Source: Lactarius indigo
Lineage: Eukaryota; Basidiomycota; Agaricomycetes; Russulales; Russulaceae
NCBI GenBank assembly: GCA_025766275.1
Contig: JAFKAC010000007.1
Location: forward strand, 2,046,001 to 2,110,000
Direction of reading: 5' to 3'
Length of the DNA stretch: 64,000 bases
The notes below the pieces were generated by a model, which had not been told where the DNA came from, did not search any database, and saw nothing but the letters and a program-made list of their open reading frames with translations. Each line of letters opens with the position of its first letter. Position 1 is the stretch's first letter. Positions 10,886 to 19,300 of the stretch are shown one piece after another. The position numbers and the translations under genes were made by a program.

Positions 10886-12163
10886 CTCCGGGCTGCTCCA
10901 GTGGCTGACTTTGACTACGAGTACGACTTCTCGCAGTACGGTCAGTGGGACGGAGATTCTGCCAGCTACCAGTCGGAGTTCGACAACCAAGGTAGCCCCC
11001 TCGACTTTTCCCGTACCTCCCCTGTTCCCTCCACCTCTGCTGTCCGTCTTGACAGCCTCCGCTTCACCGCCCCCTACACCCCCGCCACCTTCGGTGGTAA
11101 CGAGCCCCCTGCCCCTGTTGCCCTTGTTCGGGACGCAACCCCCGAACTAGTTTACCCCTACGCTCCGGCTGAAGAAGCCACCCCTCGTCCCTCCCCTCGT
11201 CCCCTGTCCCCCAGTGTCGCCCAGTTCTACGAAGAGGTCCTCGAGATCATCGACCTCAACGGGAACATCGCCCCCCTGTCCCCCGAACCCCGCGCCGAGT
11301 CTGCGCCTCCCCTCCGAGTCCCGACCCCCCGCCCCCCTCTTTCCCTTCGTGGCTCTCCTTCGCCACCTCCTGTTCTTCCTCCGACTCCTCGTCGCTCTCC
11401 GTCTCCTGTTCCGGTCCCCTCCCGCCTTGCGACCCCCGACTCGCCGATTGACTACGAGCGAGTAGCAGAACAAGGCCCCGTCTTCCCTCCGGCCCCGCAC
11501 CCCGAACAAGAGAACCTCCCCCCCCTCGGCCCCACCGCCTACCAGGCTCCCCCTTGCCTCCTTTCCCAAGGAGAACACCCCCACCAGTACATCTCCGTCG
11601 TCACCCCCCAAGGAGAATCTTGGTGGCCCGCTTCCACGACCCTCCGGGAACTAATTAGTAAAGTTCCCCTCGCCACCTCCCTCGCCAACTTCCCTCCGGT
11701 CTTTCCTTCTGTCACTCCCTTTCGTCTTCTTCCCCCTCACGTCTACACCCTTTTCCCGCGTGTTGTTGACCCCGCTCAACACCCCGACTTCCCTCCTTTG
11801 TACATCTGTTCAAAGGCCATCTACGACCTTCCTTCCCCCGACACCCCCCTCGGGACTATCCGTTACGACTTTAGGGAAGGTCTGCGATGCGCCTTCGCCC
11901 CCCTTGCCAACGTCCACAGAGCAGGGTACATCGACTCTCTAGTAACGCTAGAGATCCAAGACTTTTTAGACGGGAGAATTGTTACCACTTACGGACATCT
12001 GCGTTTTTCTTTTAACGGACTAATTTACGCTCACCAGCAGGCTTACTTCTTCGAGGACTTAGTTCGCTCTGCCCCCCATCTTCTTGCTTATTGTCTTTCG
12101 CCTCGAATTCCTGCCGACCCTTTTAGTTTCATCACTACTTTCCCCGACGACCAGCCACTTTAG
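10886..12163 (+). CDS. Pre-gag ORF1 of inner Gypsy element, no ATG, function unknown
   Basis: Open from just after a TGA at 10883 to TAG at 12161-12163 (about 425 residues). There is no methionine codon anywhere in it; the first near-cognate codon is GTG at 10901. The predicted protein starts with an acidic, Tyr-rich segment (ADFDYEYDFSQYGQ) and continues with a Pro/Ser-rich linker containing repeated SPSP/PTPR-type strings. It ends in about 170 residues that look folded (YPAPRV-poor, rich in aromatic residues, with RYDFREGLRCAF and HLRFSFNGLIYAHQQAYFFEDL). I recognise no domain. Codons are strongly C-ending and the strand is C-rich and G-poor. Conservation of such a long frame without ATG suggests it is translated from a non-AUG start or by frameshift or fusion, but that is inference. 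Confidence 0.6.
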   Translation, partial: LRAAPVADFDYEYDFSQYGQWDGDSASYQSEFDNQGSPLDFSRTSPVPSTSAVRLDSLRFTAPYTPATFGGNEPPAPVALVRDATPELVYPYAPAEEATPRPSPRPLSPSVAQFYEEVLEIIDLNGNIAPLSPEPRAESAPPLRVPTPRPPLSLRGSPSPPPVLPPTPRRSPSPVPVPSRLATPDSPIDYERVAEQGPVFPPAPHPEQENLPPLGPTAYQAPPCLLSQGEHPHQYISVVTPQGESWWPASTTLRELISKVPLATSLANFPPVFPSVTPFRLLPPHVYTLFPRVVDPAQHPDFPPLYICSKAIYDLPSPDTPLGTIRYDFREGLRCAFAPLANVHRAGYIDSLVTLEIQDFLDGRIVTTYGHLRFSFNGLIYAHQQAYFFEDLVRSAPHLLAYCLSPRIPADPFSFITTFPDDQPL

Positions 12164-12188
12164 ATAAGTGGTTATATATTTGCCTTGT

Positions 12189-12271
12189 CTTGAAACGAGT
12201 GTTTTAAGTGCAACGCAAAGTAAGTAAGTGTTTACTTATTTGGGTTTGGGACTTAAATCGAGTGATTTAAG
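12189..12271 (+). other. Hairpin cluster between ORF1 and ORF2
   Basis: Three hairpins lie in the 107-nt gap. CTTGAAAC-GAGT-GTTTTAAG is at 12189-12208 (one G-T pair), TAAGTAA-GTGT-TTACTTA at 12221-12238, and CTTAAATC-GAGT-GATTTAAG at 12252-12271 (extendable by one A-T pair). The first and third share the GAGT loop and are each followed by TGC. The ORF2 frame opens inside the 3' arm of the third hairpin, right after a TAA at 12268-12270. Confidence 0.7.
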
Positions 12272-13254
12272 TGCCGCCTTCTACTCCGTTTTCCTTCAAC
12301 TTATCTGAAGAACAAAGGCTCGCACGAGCCCAAGTTAACTTCGAGTCCCACAGGCAGCGGCAACTTGACCGCTATTACCCCGTCACTTCCACTTACGACC
12401 TCATCGATAACCCCCGTCTTGACTGTTGGACAGAACCCCCTACCGCCTTACGTACCCTTATCGACCTCTTTGACTTTGGAGAAGTCATCCCCGAAAGGGT
12501 TTACCACGAGTTTATTGACGATCTTTCTGAAGTCGTCAAGGCTGCCGACGAGCAACTCCTTTATTGGCACCTTTCCAACTCCGTCTCCGCCACCAACCAC
12601 CCAACAGACCAACTCCTAGTGTGGACCAAAAGCGACTATCTTTGGTTTGTCCACGTTCCCCCTCGTCGTGACCACTACGTCCGGCAACTTGAAGACGGCT
12701 TCTCTCTTCACTTTGTCGACCGACTCCGCCTCACATACCAGGAAATACAGATTTCCTTCCAAGAAATTCGAGTGGTCATTCACCCCGACTCTGCCCCCCG
12801 CCTAGTCATCTCCGACAGTTCGGAACTCACTTACTCCTTCGCCACCTCTGTGTGGGAAACTACCTTATCAAACCCCGACCGGAACCTTGTCAACCCTAGC
12901 ATCTGGCACTATCCCCCTTCAACCTCTGACGACCCCGAACTAGTGTCAATTCTCAACGCCAGAGAGACTTTCCGGACTCCGCCTTTACTCCGCCGAATTA
13001 CAGATCGGCTTCCCCCTAGTTCCCCTGAAACCGAAGACGAATCTTCAGACTCCGACATCTCCCTACATAACGGAGATACCAACCAGCCGCCTAGTCCAAA
13101 CGACGGTTGGGGACCAACTCTGACCTCGGGTCCCTGTTGGTGCTCTCAAGAAGTTTGCACCTGCGGTTATCGTCCCAACACCCCCCCGACACCCCCCAAC
13201 GTAGTGTTGTGGTCCCCTGGAGTTAACTATCTACCTTATAGAGAAAAGGATTAG
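12271..13254 (+). CDS. Pre-gag ORF2 of inner Gypsy element, no ATG, function unknown
   Basis: Open from a GTG directly after an in-frame TAA (12268) to TAG at 13252-13254, about 327 residues without a methionine codon. The N-terminal two thirds look folded and rich in Tyr, Trp and Leu (YWHLSNSVSAT, WFVHVPPRRDHYVRQLEDGFSLHFVDRL). An acidic Ser-rich linker (ETEDESSDSDIS) follows, then a short Cys cluster CWCSQEVCTCG near the C-terminus that could bind metal. No family is recognised. It is in frame +1 relative to the window, a different frame from ORF1, with a hairpin cluster between them. Confidence 0.6.
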   Translation: MPPSTPFSFNLSEEQRLARAQVNFESHRQRQLDRYYPVTSTYDLIDNPRLDCWTEPPTALRTLIDLFDFGEVIPERVYHEFIDDLSEVVKAADEQLLYWHLSNSVSATNHPTDQLLVWTKSDYLWFVHVPPRRDHYVRQLEDGFSLHFVDRLRLTYQEIQISFQEIRVVIHPDSAPRLVISDSSELTYSFATSVWETTLSNPDRNLVNPSIWHYPPSTSDDPELVSILNARETFRTPPLLRRITDRLPPSSPETEDESSDSDISLHNGDTNQPPSPNDGWGPTLTSGPCWCSQEVCTCGYRPNTPPTPPNVVLWSPGVNYLPYREKD

Positions 13255-13263
13255 ATAGTATAG

Positions 13264-13302
13264 ATTGTCGAGAGAAATTTTACGAGCGTAAAATTTGACA
13301 AT
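13264..13302 (+). other. Long hairpin between ORF2 and ORF3
   Basis: ATTGTC, a 5-nt bulge GAGAG, AAATTTTAC, loop GAGC, GTAAAATTT, GACAAT: 15 perfect base pairs with one bulge. It starts 10 nt after the ORF2 stop. The ORF3 frame opens inside its 3' arm after a TAA at 13289-13291. Confidence 0.8.
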
Positions 13303-13987
13303 TTTCCGAGCCAAAATCCTGGATCCAATTCATTGGGCAATTAACCTGGCATCCTCACACGTCGCCCAAAGAAGAACTCATCGTCGCTTCCAAGTGGACG
13401 ATCGGCCCATAGCCTCCACCCCAAGTACCCCTGTAACCCCAAGAAGGGCCCCACGAGCTCGTCGAGCTACCAACACCCAGATCCCCCTTCCGAGTATTAA
13501 CCAAGCCGGTCCAAGTGAGCCGGTGTACCCCAGTATCCAAGCAACTCCGACTGCGAGGCAGCATTCCACGAGCAGTGACGAAGCTCAGTATCTCGAAACC
13601 CAACCCCGAGAAATCCATTGTCATCTCCCGGAGGCTATCTTAGTAACCAAGAGCTTACCAACCCGAACCCCCCGAGAACTCGACGTGTTCAGAAGGCACT
13701 GTTCTCTGTTGTACCAAAACCGGCACAATCTTGAAACCCTGTACTTTTCCCAGCCGCTTACGCGCATAAGCGAAGTTTCGACAAGCCCCTTGTATTTCCA
13801 AGACTTCTTGTGGAGAAGTAAGACAACCCTGACCCACTTTGGTATTTGGGAAGAATACCATTGGATCCGTCGTTCACAAAGACCCCATCGTCCGGATAGA
13901 GCTATCCTCCTCCCTGCGTACAAAGTCTACTACCCCTGGAACCTGGACAGTTGGACTGTCACCCGTCTCACCAGAAGAGGTGAATGA
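13292..13987 (+). CDS. Pre-gag ORF3 of inner Gypsy element, no ATG, function unknown
   Basis: Open from 13292 to TGA at 13985-13987, about 231 residues without a methionine codon. Possible near-cognate starts are TTG at 13295 (A at -3) and CTG at 13319 (A at -3, G at +4, the better context). The product has a basic N-terminal region with an RRAPRARR patch, a Ser/Pro-rich middle, and a C-terminal part rich in Tyr, Trp and Arg (HFGIWEEYHWIRRSQRPHR region). The basic character would suit nucleic-acid binding, but no domain is recognised. Its stop overlaps the gag start as ATGA, the kind of junction used for termination-reinitiation. Confidence 0.6.
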   Translation, partial: NLTIFRAKILDPIHWAINLASSHVAQRRTHRRFQVDDRPIASTPSTPVTPRRAPRARRATNTQIPLPSINQAGPSEPVYPSIQATPTARQHSTSSDEAQYLETQPREIHCHLPEAILVTKSLPTRTPRELDVFRRHCSLLYQNRHNLETLYFSQPLTRISEVSTSPLYFQDFLWRSKTTLTHFGIWEEYHWIRRSQRPHRPDRAILLPAYKVYYPWNLDSWTVTRLTRRGE

Positions 13988-15534
13988 ACACGCAACGACC
14001 TCTCACACCAGAAGAAAAAGCCCACGTCCCAGTTTACTTCTTTGACCCCTATTTCTCTCTCACCGACAATCTTTACTACGCCAAGTGGAAAGAGGAGGAC
14101 ATCTCCAGCCCTACTGGAAAACACCCGTGGACGGTTGTCACCACCAAACACCAAATTGTTTTTCAAGACCTTAAAGAAGCCTTTCCGGGTATCGACAAAG
14201 TTACAGACGTAAACTACAACACCCTACACGCCACCTTCAAGGGAAAGAACGTTCGTTGGAACTTTGTGAACGAACAGTGGATCTACCTAAACAACAAACC
14301 GGTCCATTTTAACACACCTAGTCAATCCGAAGATTCAGACAGCGACACAGAGGAAGTATCGCAAATCCTAGACACTACTACCAAAAAACTCTCTGGCCTA
14401 CTATCCCAAGTAACCTCCCGACCCTCGACACCCCAGATTTCCCCTAGTACCTCCGGCCCTGGCCGTTTCCCTGCAGCAGTTCCCCCGCAGCGACTTCCAT
14501 CACCACCCCTAACTGCTTTAACCTCTTCCTCAGCACCCCCCTTGTCCGTTCCCCCTGTACCCACTGCAATGGCAGCCCCTGCACCTGCAAAGATCTTAGG
14601 CGCAGCGCCTGAGCCCTTTGATGGCAAGCCCAACCATGCTGAGGCCTTTTGGAACAACCTGGCCAATTACTTCCACCTAAACCAGGATATCTTTAACTCT
14701 GACGACAAAAAGATATCCACCGCCCTTACCTATTTCAAGGTTGGGACCTCAGCAGGAGAATGGGCTCAAGATCGACAAAAGAAGGCCTTAAATCCAACAG
14801 GTGGTGCAGCAATTAGTTTCGGCACCTGGGCACAGTTCAAAACTGACTTCGATGCACACTTCGTTCCTGGTCACACTGCCATGGAATCCACTAACAAAAT
14901 GTATTCTCTGAAGATGGGGACCCGACCTTTCAATGAATGGTTCCAAGAATGGTCGACCCATGCTACACGAAGTGGTGCAAATGAACAAACCAAGATGTAT
15001 GCCTTCCGACAAGCCATTCCAACAGCTCTGAATATGAAGCTGCTCGGCATATCCCCCATCCCTACCACCTTCGACACCCTTGTTGAAAAAGCAAGGGAAT
15101 TTGATCGTGCATATCGAATTTATGCCGGCCATGCCATTAACCAGTTTAACAAGACCCATAAGCCCACCACAGGACGAGCTGTCCTAGCCGAGGACGATAG
15201 CGTAAATGTCAATGCCTCCTCATCACGTACCACCAAACCAAAAGCCAAACTTACCAAAGAAGAGCGAGAGTACCGCTTTAGGAATAAACTCTGCCTGTAC
15301 TGTGGCAAGCCAGGCCACGTACTTAAAGAATGTCACGCCAAGACGGCAGTTATGAAGGCCAAAGGAGGCCAATCCAACAACAACGCTAGGGCGCGCGGCG
15401 CCTTTGTTGAAGAACCAAGTCAGGAGGAAGAACCTGCTGACCACCCAGCAAACATTGGAGCGATATATCGAGAGATACTCCCTTTTGACCCGGACGCACG
15501 TCCGCGTTCGGTGCCTATTAACGAGGATTTTTAG
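13984..15534 (+). CDS. gag: Gag polyprotein of inner Gypsy element
   Basis: The frame has 516 residues, starting at the ATG at 13984 (13984-13987 read ATGA, overlapping the ORF3 stop) and ending at TAG 15532-15534. About the first 130 residues are of unknown type. An acidic SEDSDSDTEE stretch, a Pro/Ser-rich linker and the capsid-type domain follow (AEPFDGKP-like start near residue 205, FGTWAQFKTDFDAHF, YSLKMGTRPFNEWFQEW). A zinc knuckle CLYCGKPGHVLKEC (C-x2-C-x4-H-x4-C) lies near residue 437. It forms the particle and binds RNA. The base at -3 of the start is T, a weak initiation context. Pol lies in the -1 frame downstream. Confidence 0.9.
   Translation: MNTQRPLTPEEKAHVPVYFFDPYFSLTDNLYYAKWKEEDISSPTGKHPWTVVTTKHQIVFQDLKEAFPGIDKVTDVNYNTLHATFKGKNVRWNFVNEQWIYLNNKPVHFNTPSQSEDSDSDTEEVSQILDTTTKKLSGLLSQVTSRPSTPQISPSTSGPGRFPAAVPPQRLPSPPLTALTSSSAPPLSVPPVPTAMAAPAPAKILGAAPEPFDGKPNHAEAFWNNLANYFHLNQDIFNSDDKKISTALTYFKVGTSAGEWAQDRQKKALNPTGGAAISFGTWAQFKTDFDAHFVPGHTAMESTNKMYSLKMGTRPFNEWFQEWSTHATRSGANEQTKMYAFRQAIPTALNMKLLGISPIPTTFDTLVEKAREFDRAYRIYAGHAINQFNKTHKPTTGRAVLAEDDSVNVNASSSRTTKPKAKLTKEEREYRFRNKLCLYCGKPGHVLKECHAKTAVMKAKGGQSNNNARARGAFVEEPSQEEEPADHPANIGAIYREILPFDPDARPRSVPINEDF
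15522..15534 (+). other. Gag/pol overlap with candidate -1 frameshift site
   Basis: The pol frame opens at 15522 after an in-frame TAA, while gag ends GAT TTT TAG at 15526-15534. The five Ts at 15528-15532 let a ribosome paused on TTT before the stop slip back one base and continue TTA GGC in the pol frame. The upstream codon (GAT to GGA) pairs poorly, so this is not a perfect tandem-slip heptamer. Confidence 0.5.
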
Positions 15535-18500
15535 GCTCTTCCATCGCAGCACTGTCGATTGGAAGTATTCGTGCCAGTAGCGTTGTACACGGCCTTTCCT
15601 TACTAGAGACACTCGGAGCCGAGCATGTACCTGCAGAAACAATTCGGAATAGGAGAGCTCCTTCAATTGTTCTCAGAGTTACACTAGTAGGAAAGAAGTC
15701 TGGCAAAGAAATCAGTGCCCGTGCCCTGTTGGACAGTGGTGCGGAGGGCATCATCGTGGATGATGGGTTTGCGCGCGCAAACAACCTAACAATGAGGACG
15801 CTAATTAAACCCTTACCAGTTAGAAACGTGGATGGGTCTCCCAACAAGACGGGATCTGTTAGGTATACTACGATCCAGAAGCTACGGATCAGGACCTCTG
15901 ATGACAACTACCACGACGAAACTGTGGAACTCTATGCAACTACTCTTGGGGAGCACGATATAATCTTAGGAACAGATTGGCTCCAAGCACATAACCCTGA
16001 AATCGATTGGCATCAACCAAAAATAGCCTTCACACGGTGCCCAAGAACCTGTACCCTGTCCTCCTCAGCAGTTGTCATCTCTTCGAAGACACCGCAAACG
16101 CGACATACGACTATTAACATCCTTGAACTCGACCAAGAAATCGGTCTCCCCATGAATAAAGAAGTCAAGCCCCTGGAACCTGCCTTTACCCAAGATGCCT
16201 ACGAACCCTGGCTGTGGATCCACAGTTTTAGCAAGTATGACCACCTTGCAATCCGAGCAAAGATAACTACAAGCACCAAGATAGCAGCACGCACTGCACC
16301 TAAGCCTTCCACCGACCACATTCCGAGCCACTTCCAACGATATACTAAAGTATTCAGCGAAATCGCGTCTCACCGACTACCCCAACATCAGCCCTGGGAT
16401 CACGCAATTGACCTCAAACCCGGAGCCACTATGAAGAATTGTGGCATTTATCGACTTACGCCCAAGGAATCCGATGCCCTCAAAGAGTACATCGCGGAAC
16501 ACCTGAAGAAAGGTTACATTCGACCATCTAAATCACCCATGGCCTCCCCTTTCTTCTTTGTCGATAAAAAAGATGGCAAACTCCGACCTGTGCAAGACTA
16601 CCGTGCCCTCAATGATATAACCATTAAGAACGCAGCCCCCCTTCCCCTTATCCCTGAACTTATCGACAAACTCCATGGTGCGCGCTACTTTACCAAACTA
16701 GATATTCGTTGGGGGTACAACAATATCCGCATCCGAGAAGGCGATGAATACAAGGCAGCCTTCAAAACATCCTTAGGACTCTTTGAACCCACAGTAATGA
16801 CTTTCGGCCTTTGCAACGCCCCTGCCACCTTCCAGACATTCATGAACCAGATCTTTGAGTCCTTGATCGATGGTGGACATGTCGTGGTCTACCTCGATGA
16901 CATCTTAATCTTCACAGAAGATATCTCCTCACTCACAGCCCTGACGCACGACGTGCTTCAACGACTGGAGCGCCACGATCTCTACCTGAAACCTGAAAAA
17001 TGTACATTTGCACAGACCTCCGTCGAATACCTCGGAATCGTCATTTCCGATGGCCAAGTTTCTATGGACCCTGCAAAAGTTGCAGGCATTACTCAATGGC
17101 CCACCCCACGCACTGTCAAACAAGTCCAAGCCTTCCTAGGCTTTTGCAATTTCTATCGACGCTTCATTAAAGACTACTCCACTATCGCCCGCCCCTTGTT
17201 TGACCTAACCAAGAAAGACGTCCCCTTTTCTTGGGGTACTGCGGCGGAAAGCGCTTTCCGCACCCTGATTAAATGCTTCACCGAAGCCCCTGTCCTTGCC
17301 CTGCCCGACCACTCCAAACCTTTCCGCCTCATCACTGACGCAAGCGATTTTGCTACCGGCGCCATCCTTGAACAACCGGATGCCTTGCAACGTTGGCACC
17401 CCGTCGCCTTCCTTTCCAAATCCCTCCTCCCTGCTGAACGTCACTACGAAGTCTGCGACAAGGAACTTCTTGCCATCATCCATGCCTTGCATGCCTTCCG
17501 CCACTACTTGGAAGGACGAGATGACGTCACTGAGATCTGGTCCGACCATGGCAACCTTGTCTATTTTACCACGAAGCAGAAGCTTTCCCGCCGTCAGGCC
17601 CGTTGGGCCTTGTTCCTCTCTCGCTTCCAGTTCATCATCATCCACAAACCCGGTACACAGAATAAGTCTGATGCACTGTCTCGGCGTCCAGATCATAAAA
17701 AGGGGATAGCGGATGAAGATGAAAAGCGAGTACTCCTGGATACCAAATATTTTTCCATCAACGCAGTACAAAGGACTGCAGTAACCATTCAAGGAGATAC
17801 CACCCTCCGGCAGCGAATCAAAAACACCCAGACCTATGACAAGGAAGTCAGCATGGCCCTCGAATCCCTTCTGAAAAATGGCCCTCGATCCCTAGCTAAA
17901 GGCCTAGAAGAGTGGAACTTAGAAGACGGCATCATCTTGTTCAGAGGACAAGTCTACGTTCCCAAAGACGACAACCTACGAAGAGACATTGTTAAAACAT
18001 ACCATGACCACATTGCCACAGGACATCCAGGGCGATGGAAGACCTATGAATTAATATCCCGAGACTTCTGGTGGCCAGGCATATCAACATTTGTTAAGAC
18101 CTATGTTGATGGCTGCGCCACATGTCAAGCCACTAAAATCAAACCACGTACCCAAGTACCCCTACAACCGAATGCAATACCTGAAGAAATATGGGGAACC
18201 ATTACAATGGACTTCATCACTGATCTCCCCTCCTCCCACGACTACGACTCATTGTTTGTAGTCGTTGACCGACTCAGTAAAGCAGTAGTCATTTCCCCGT
18301 GTAACAAGACCATCACAGCAGACGAAACTGCTCAACTTTACCTGGAAAATGTCTGGAGACGCACTGGCCTACCCCGACAAGTCATTTCTGACAGAGGCCC
18401 TCAATTTGCATCAAAAGTAATGCAAGAAATCTGGAAAAAATTAGGAGTCAAATCCACCCTGTCCACGGCTTTCCATCCGCAAACAGATGGAGAGACCGAA

Positions 18501-19289
18501 CGCGTAAATCAAGAGCTTGAACAGTATCTCCGAGTCTTCTGCAACTTCCAACAAGACAACTGGGTAGACCTAATTCCGTTCATGGAATTTGCGCACAACG
18601 CACGACAGCATAGTGCAACTCACAAATCACCCTTTGAAGTGTGGTATGGGTACAATCCGGAGTTCATTCCCCCCATCCACTTCAATAGCAAGATACCCGC
18701 AGCAGAGGAAAGACTAGACGCATTGAACCGAATCCGCTCTGAAGTCACTGCAGCCCTCAAAACCGCTGCAGAAGTAATGAGAAATTCCAAGTTAATCACG
18801 ATCCCTCACAAGTTCAATGAAGGCGACCTAGTCTGGCTGGAAGGGACTAATATCCACACTACCCATCCCAAAGCTAAACTCGCCCCCCGACGCCACGGTC
18901 CTTTTAAAGTCCTATCTTCCTGGGGAGTTAACTGCAAACTCCAACTTCCAAAGACATGGCGAATCCACCCGGTCTTCCATAATTCCTTGATCTCCCCGTA
19001 CAAAGAAAACACTATGCATGGCCCTAATTTTACCCGACCACCCCCCGAAATTGTTCAAGGGGAAGACGAACATTACGAAGTCGAAAAGGTCCTGCAGTCA
19101 AAGGTATCGCCCAACAAGAAAGGCGTACTTTACTTGATCAAATGGAAGGGGTACCCCGACTCCGAGAATTCCTGGCTCCCCGCCTCCCAAATGTCCCACG
19201 CCCAAGATCTTGTCCAGCGTTTCCACAAAGACAATCCCTCTGCCCCTCGACCAAAAACCATTAGTGCTCGTGGAATAGCACAGCGTTAA
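15531..19289 (+). CDS. pol: Pol polyprotein of inner Gypsy element (PR-RT-RH-IN-chromodomain)
   Basis: About 1,252 residues, in the -1 frame relative to gag, with no ATG needed if made by frameshift. The protease motif LLDSGAEG is at about 15726-15749. RT has the YLDD box at 16890-16901, and RNase H has LITDASDFATGA. Integrase has the H-H-C-C zinc region (HDHIATGHPGRW, CATCQATK) and the DDE core (TMDFITDLP, SDRGPQFA, HPQTDGETERVNQELEQY). The C-terminus carries a chromodomain (HYEVEKVLQSK, LIKWKGYPDSENSWLP), which in chromoviruses guides integration to marked chromatin. All motifs are intact and the frame is uninterrupted. The stop is 11 bp before the 3' LTR. Confidence 0.95.
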   Translation, partial: LGSSIAALSIGSIRASSVVHGLSLLETLGAEHVPAETIRNRRAPSIVLRVTLVGKKSGKEISARALLDSGAEGIIVDDGFARANNLTMRTLIKPLPVRNVDGSPNKTGSVRYTTIQKLRIRTSDDNYHDETVELYATTLGEHDIILGTDWLQAHNPEIDWHQPKIAFTRCPRTCTLSSSAVVISSKTPQTRHTTINILELDQEIGLPMNKEVKPLEPAFTQDAYEPWLWIHSFSKYDHLAIRAKITTSTKIAARTAPKPSTDHIPSHFQRYTKVFSEIASHRLPQHQPWDHAIDLKPGATMKNCGIYRLTPKESDALKEYIAEHLKKGYIRPSKSPMASPFFFVDKKDGKLRPVQDYRALNDITIKNAAPLPLIPELIDKLHGARYFTKLDIRWGYNNIRIREGDEYKAAFKTSLGLFEPTVMTFGLCNAPATFQTFMNQIFESLIDGGHVVVYLDDILIFTEDISSLTALTHDVLQRLERHDLYLKPEKCTFAQTSVEYLGIVISDGQVSMDPAKVAGITQWPTPRTVKQVQAFLGFCNFYRRFIKDYSTIARPLFDLTKKDVPFSWGTAAESAFRTLIKCFTEAPVLALPDHSKPFRLITDASDFATGAILEQPDALQRWHPVAFLSKSLLPAERHYEVCDKELLAIIHALHAFRHYLEGRDDVTEIWSDHGNLVYFTTKQKLSRRQARWALFLSRFQFIIIHKPGTQNKSDALSRRPDHKKGIADEDEKRVLLDTKYFSINAVQRTAVTIQGDTTLRQRIKNTQTYDKEVSMALESLLKNGPRSLAKGLEEWNLEDGIILFRGQVYVPKDDNLRRDIVKTYHDHIATGHPGRWKTYELISRDFWWPGISTFVKTYVDGCATCQATKIKPRTQVPLQPNAIPEEIWGTITMDFITDLPSSHDYDSLFVVVDRLSKAVVISPCNKTITADETAQLYLENVWRRTGLPRQVISDRGPQFASKVMQEIWKKLGVKSTLSTAFHPQTDGETERVNQELEQYLRVFCNFQQDNWVDLIPFMEFAHNARQHSATHKSPFEVWYGYNPEFIPPIHFNSKIPAAEERLDALNRIRSEVTAALKTAAEVMRNSKLITIPHKFNEGDLVWLEGTNIHTTHPKAKLAPRRHGPFKVLSSWGVNCKLQLPKTWRIHPVFHNSLISPYKENTMHGPNFTRPPPEIVQGEDEHYEVEKVLQSKVSPNKKGVLYLIKWKGYPDSENSWLPASQMSHAQDLVQRFHKDNPSAPRPKTISARGIAQR

Positions 19290-19300
19290 AAAGGGGATAC
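19290..19300 (+). other. Polypurine tract of inner Gypsy element
   Basis: AAAAGGGGATAC directly abuts the 3' LTR at 19301, the expected place for plus-strand priming. Confidence 0.75.

Noticed and set aside
11147..11611. 154-codon open frame antisense to ORF1
   Set aside because: It mirrors the C-rich, low-complexity ORF1 on the opposite strand; GC skew keeps it open and no motif is seen.
12220..12225. GTAAGT in the ORF1-ORF2 gap as an intron donor fusing the two ORFs
   Set aside because: It lies after the ORF1 stop (12161-12163), so splicing there cannot fuse ORF1 to ORF2. It is explained by the hairpin TAAGTAA/TTACTTA.
10901..13300. GTG or TTG codons as bacterial-style starts for ORF1-3
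   Set aside because: The sequence is eukaryotic; such codons can only be proposed as near-cognate starts, and ORF1 and ORF2 GTG contexts are weak. I left the starts undecided.
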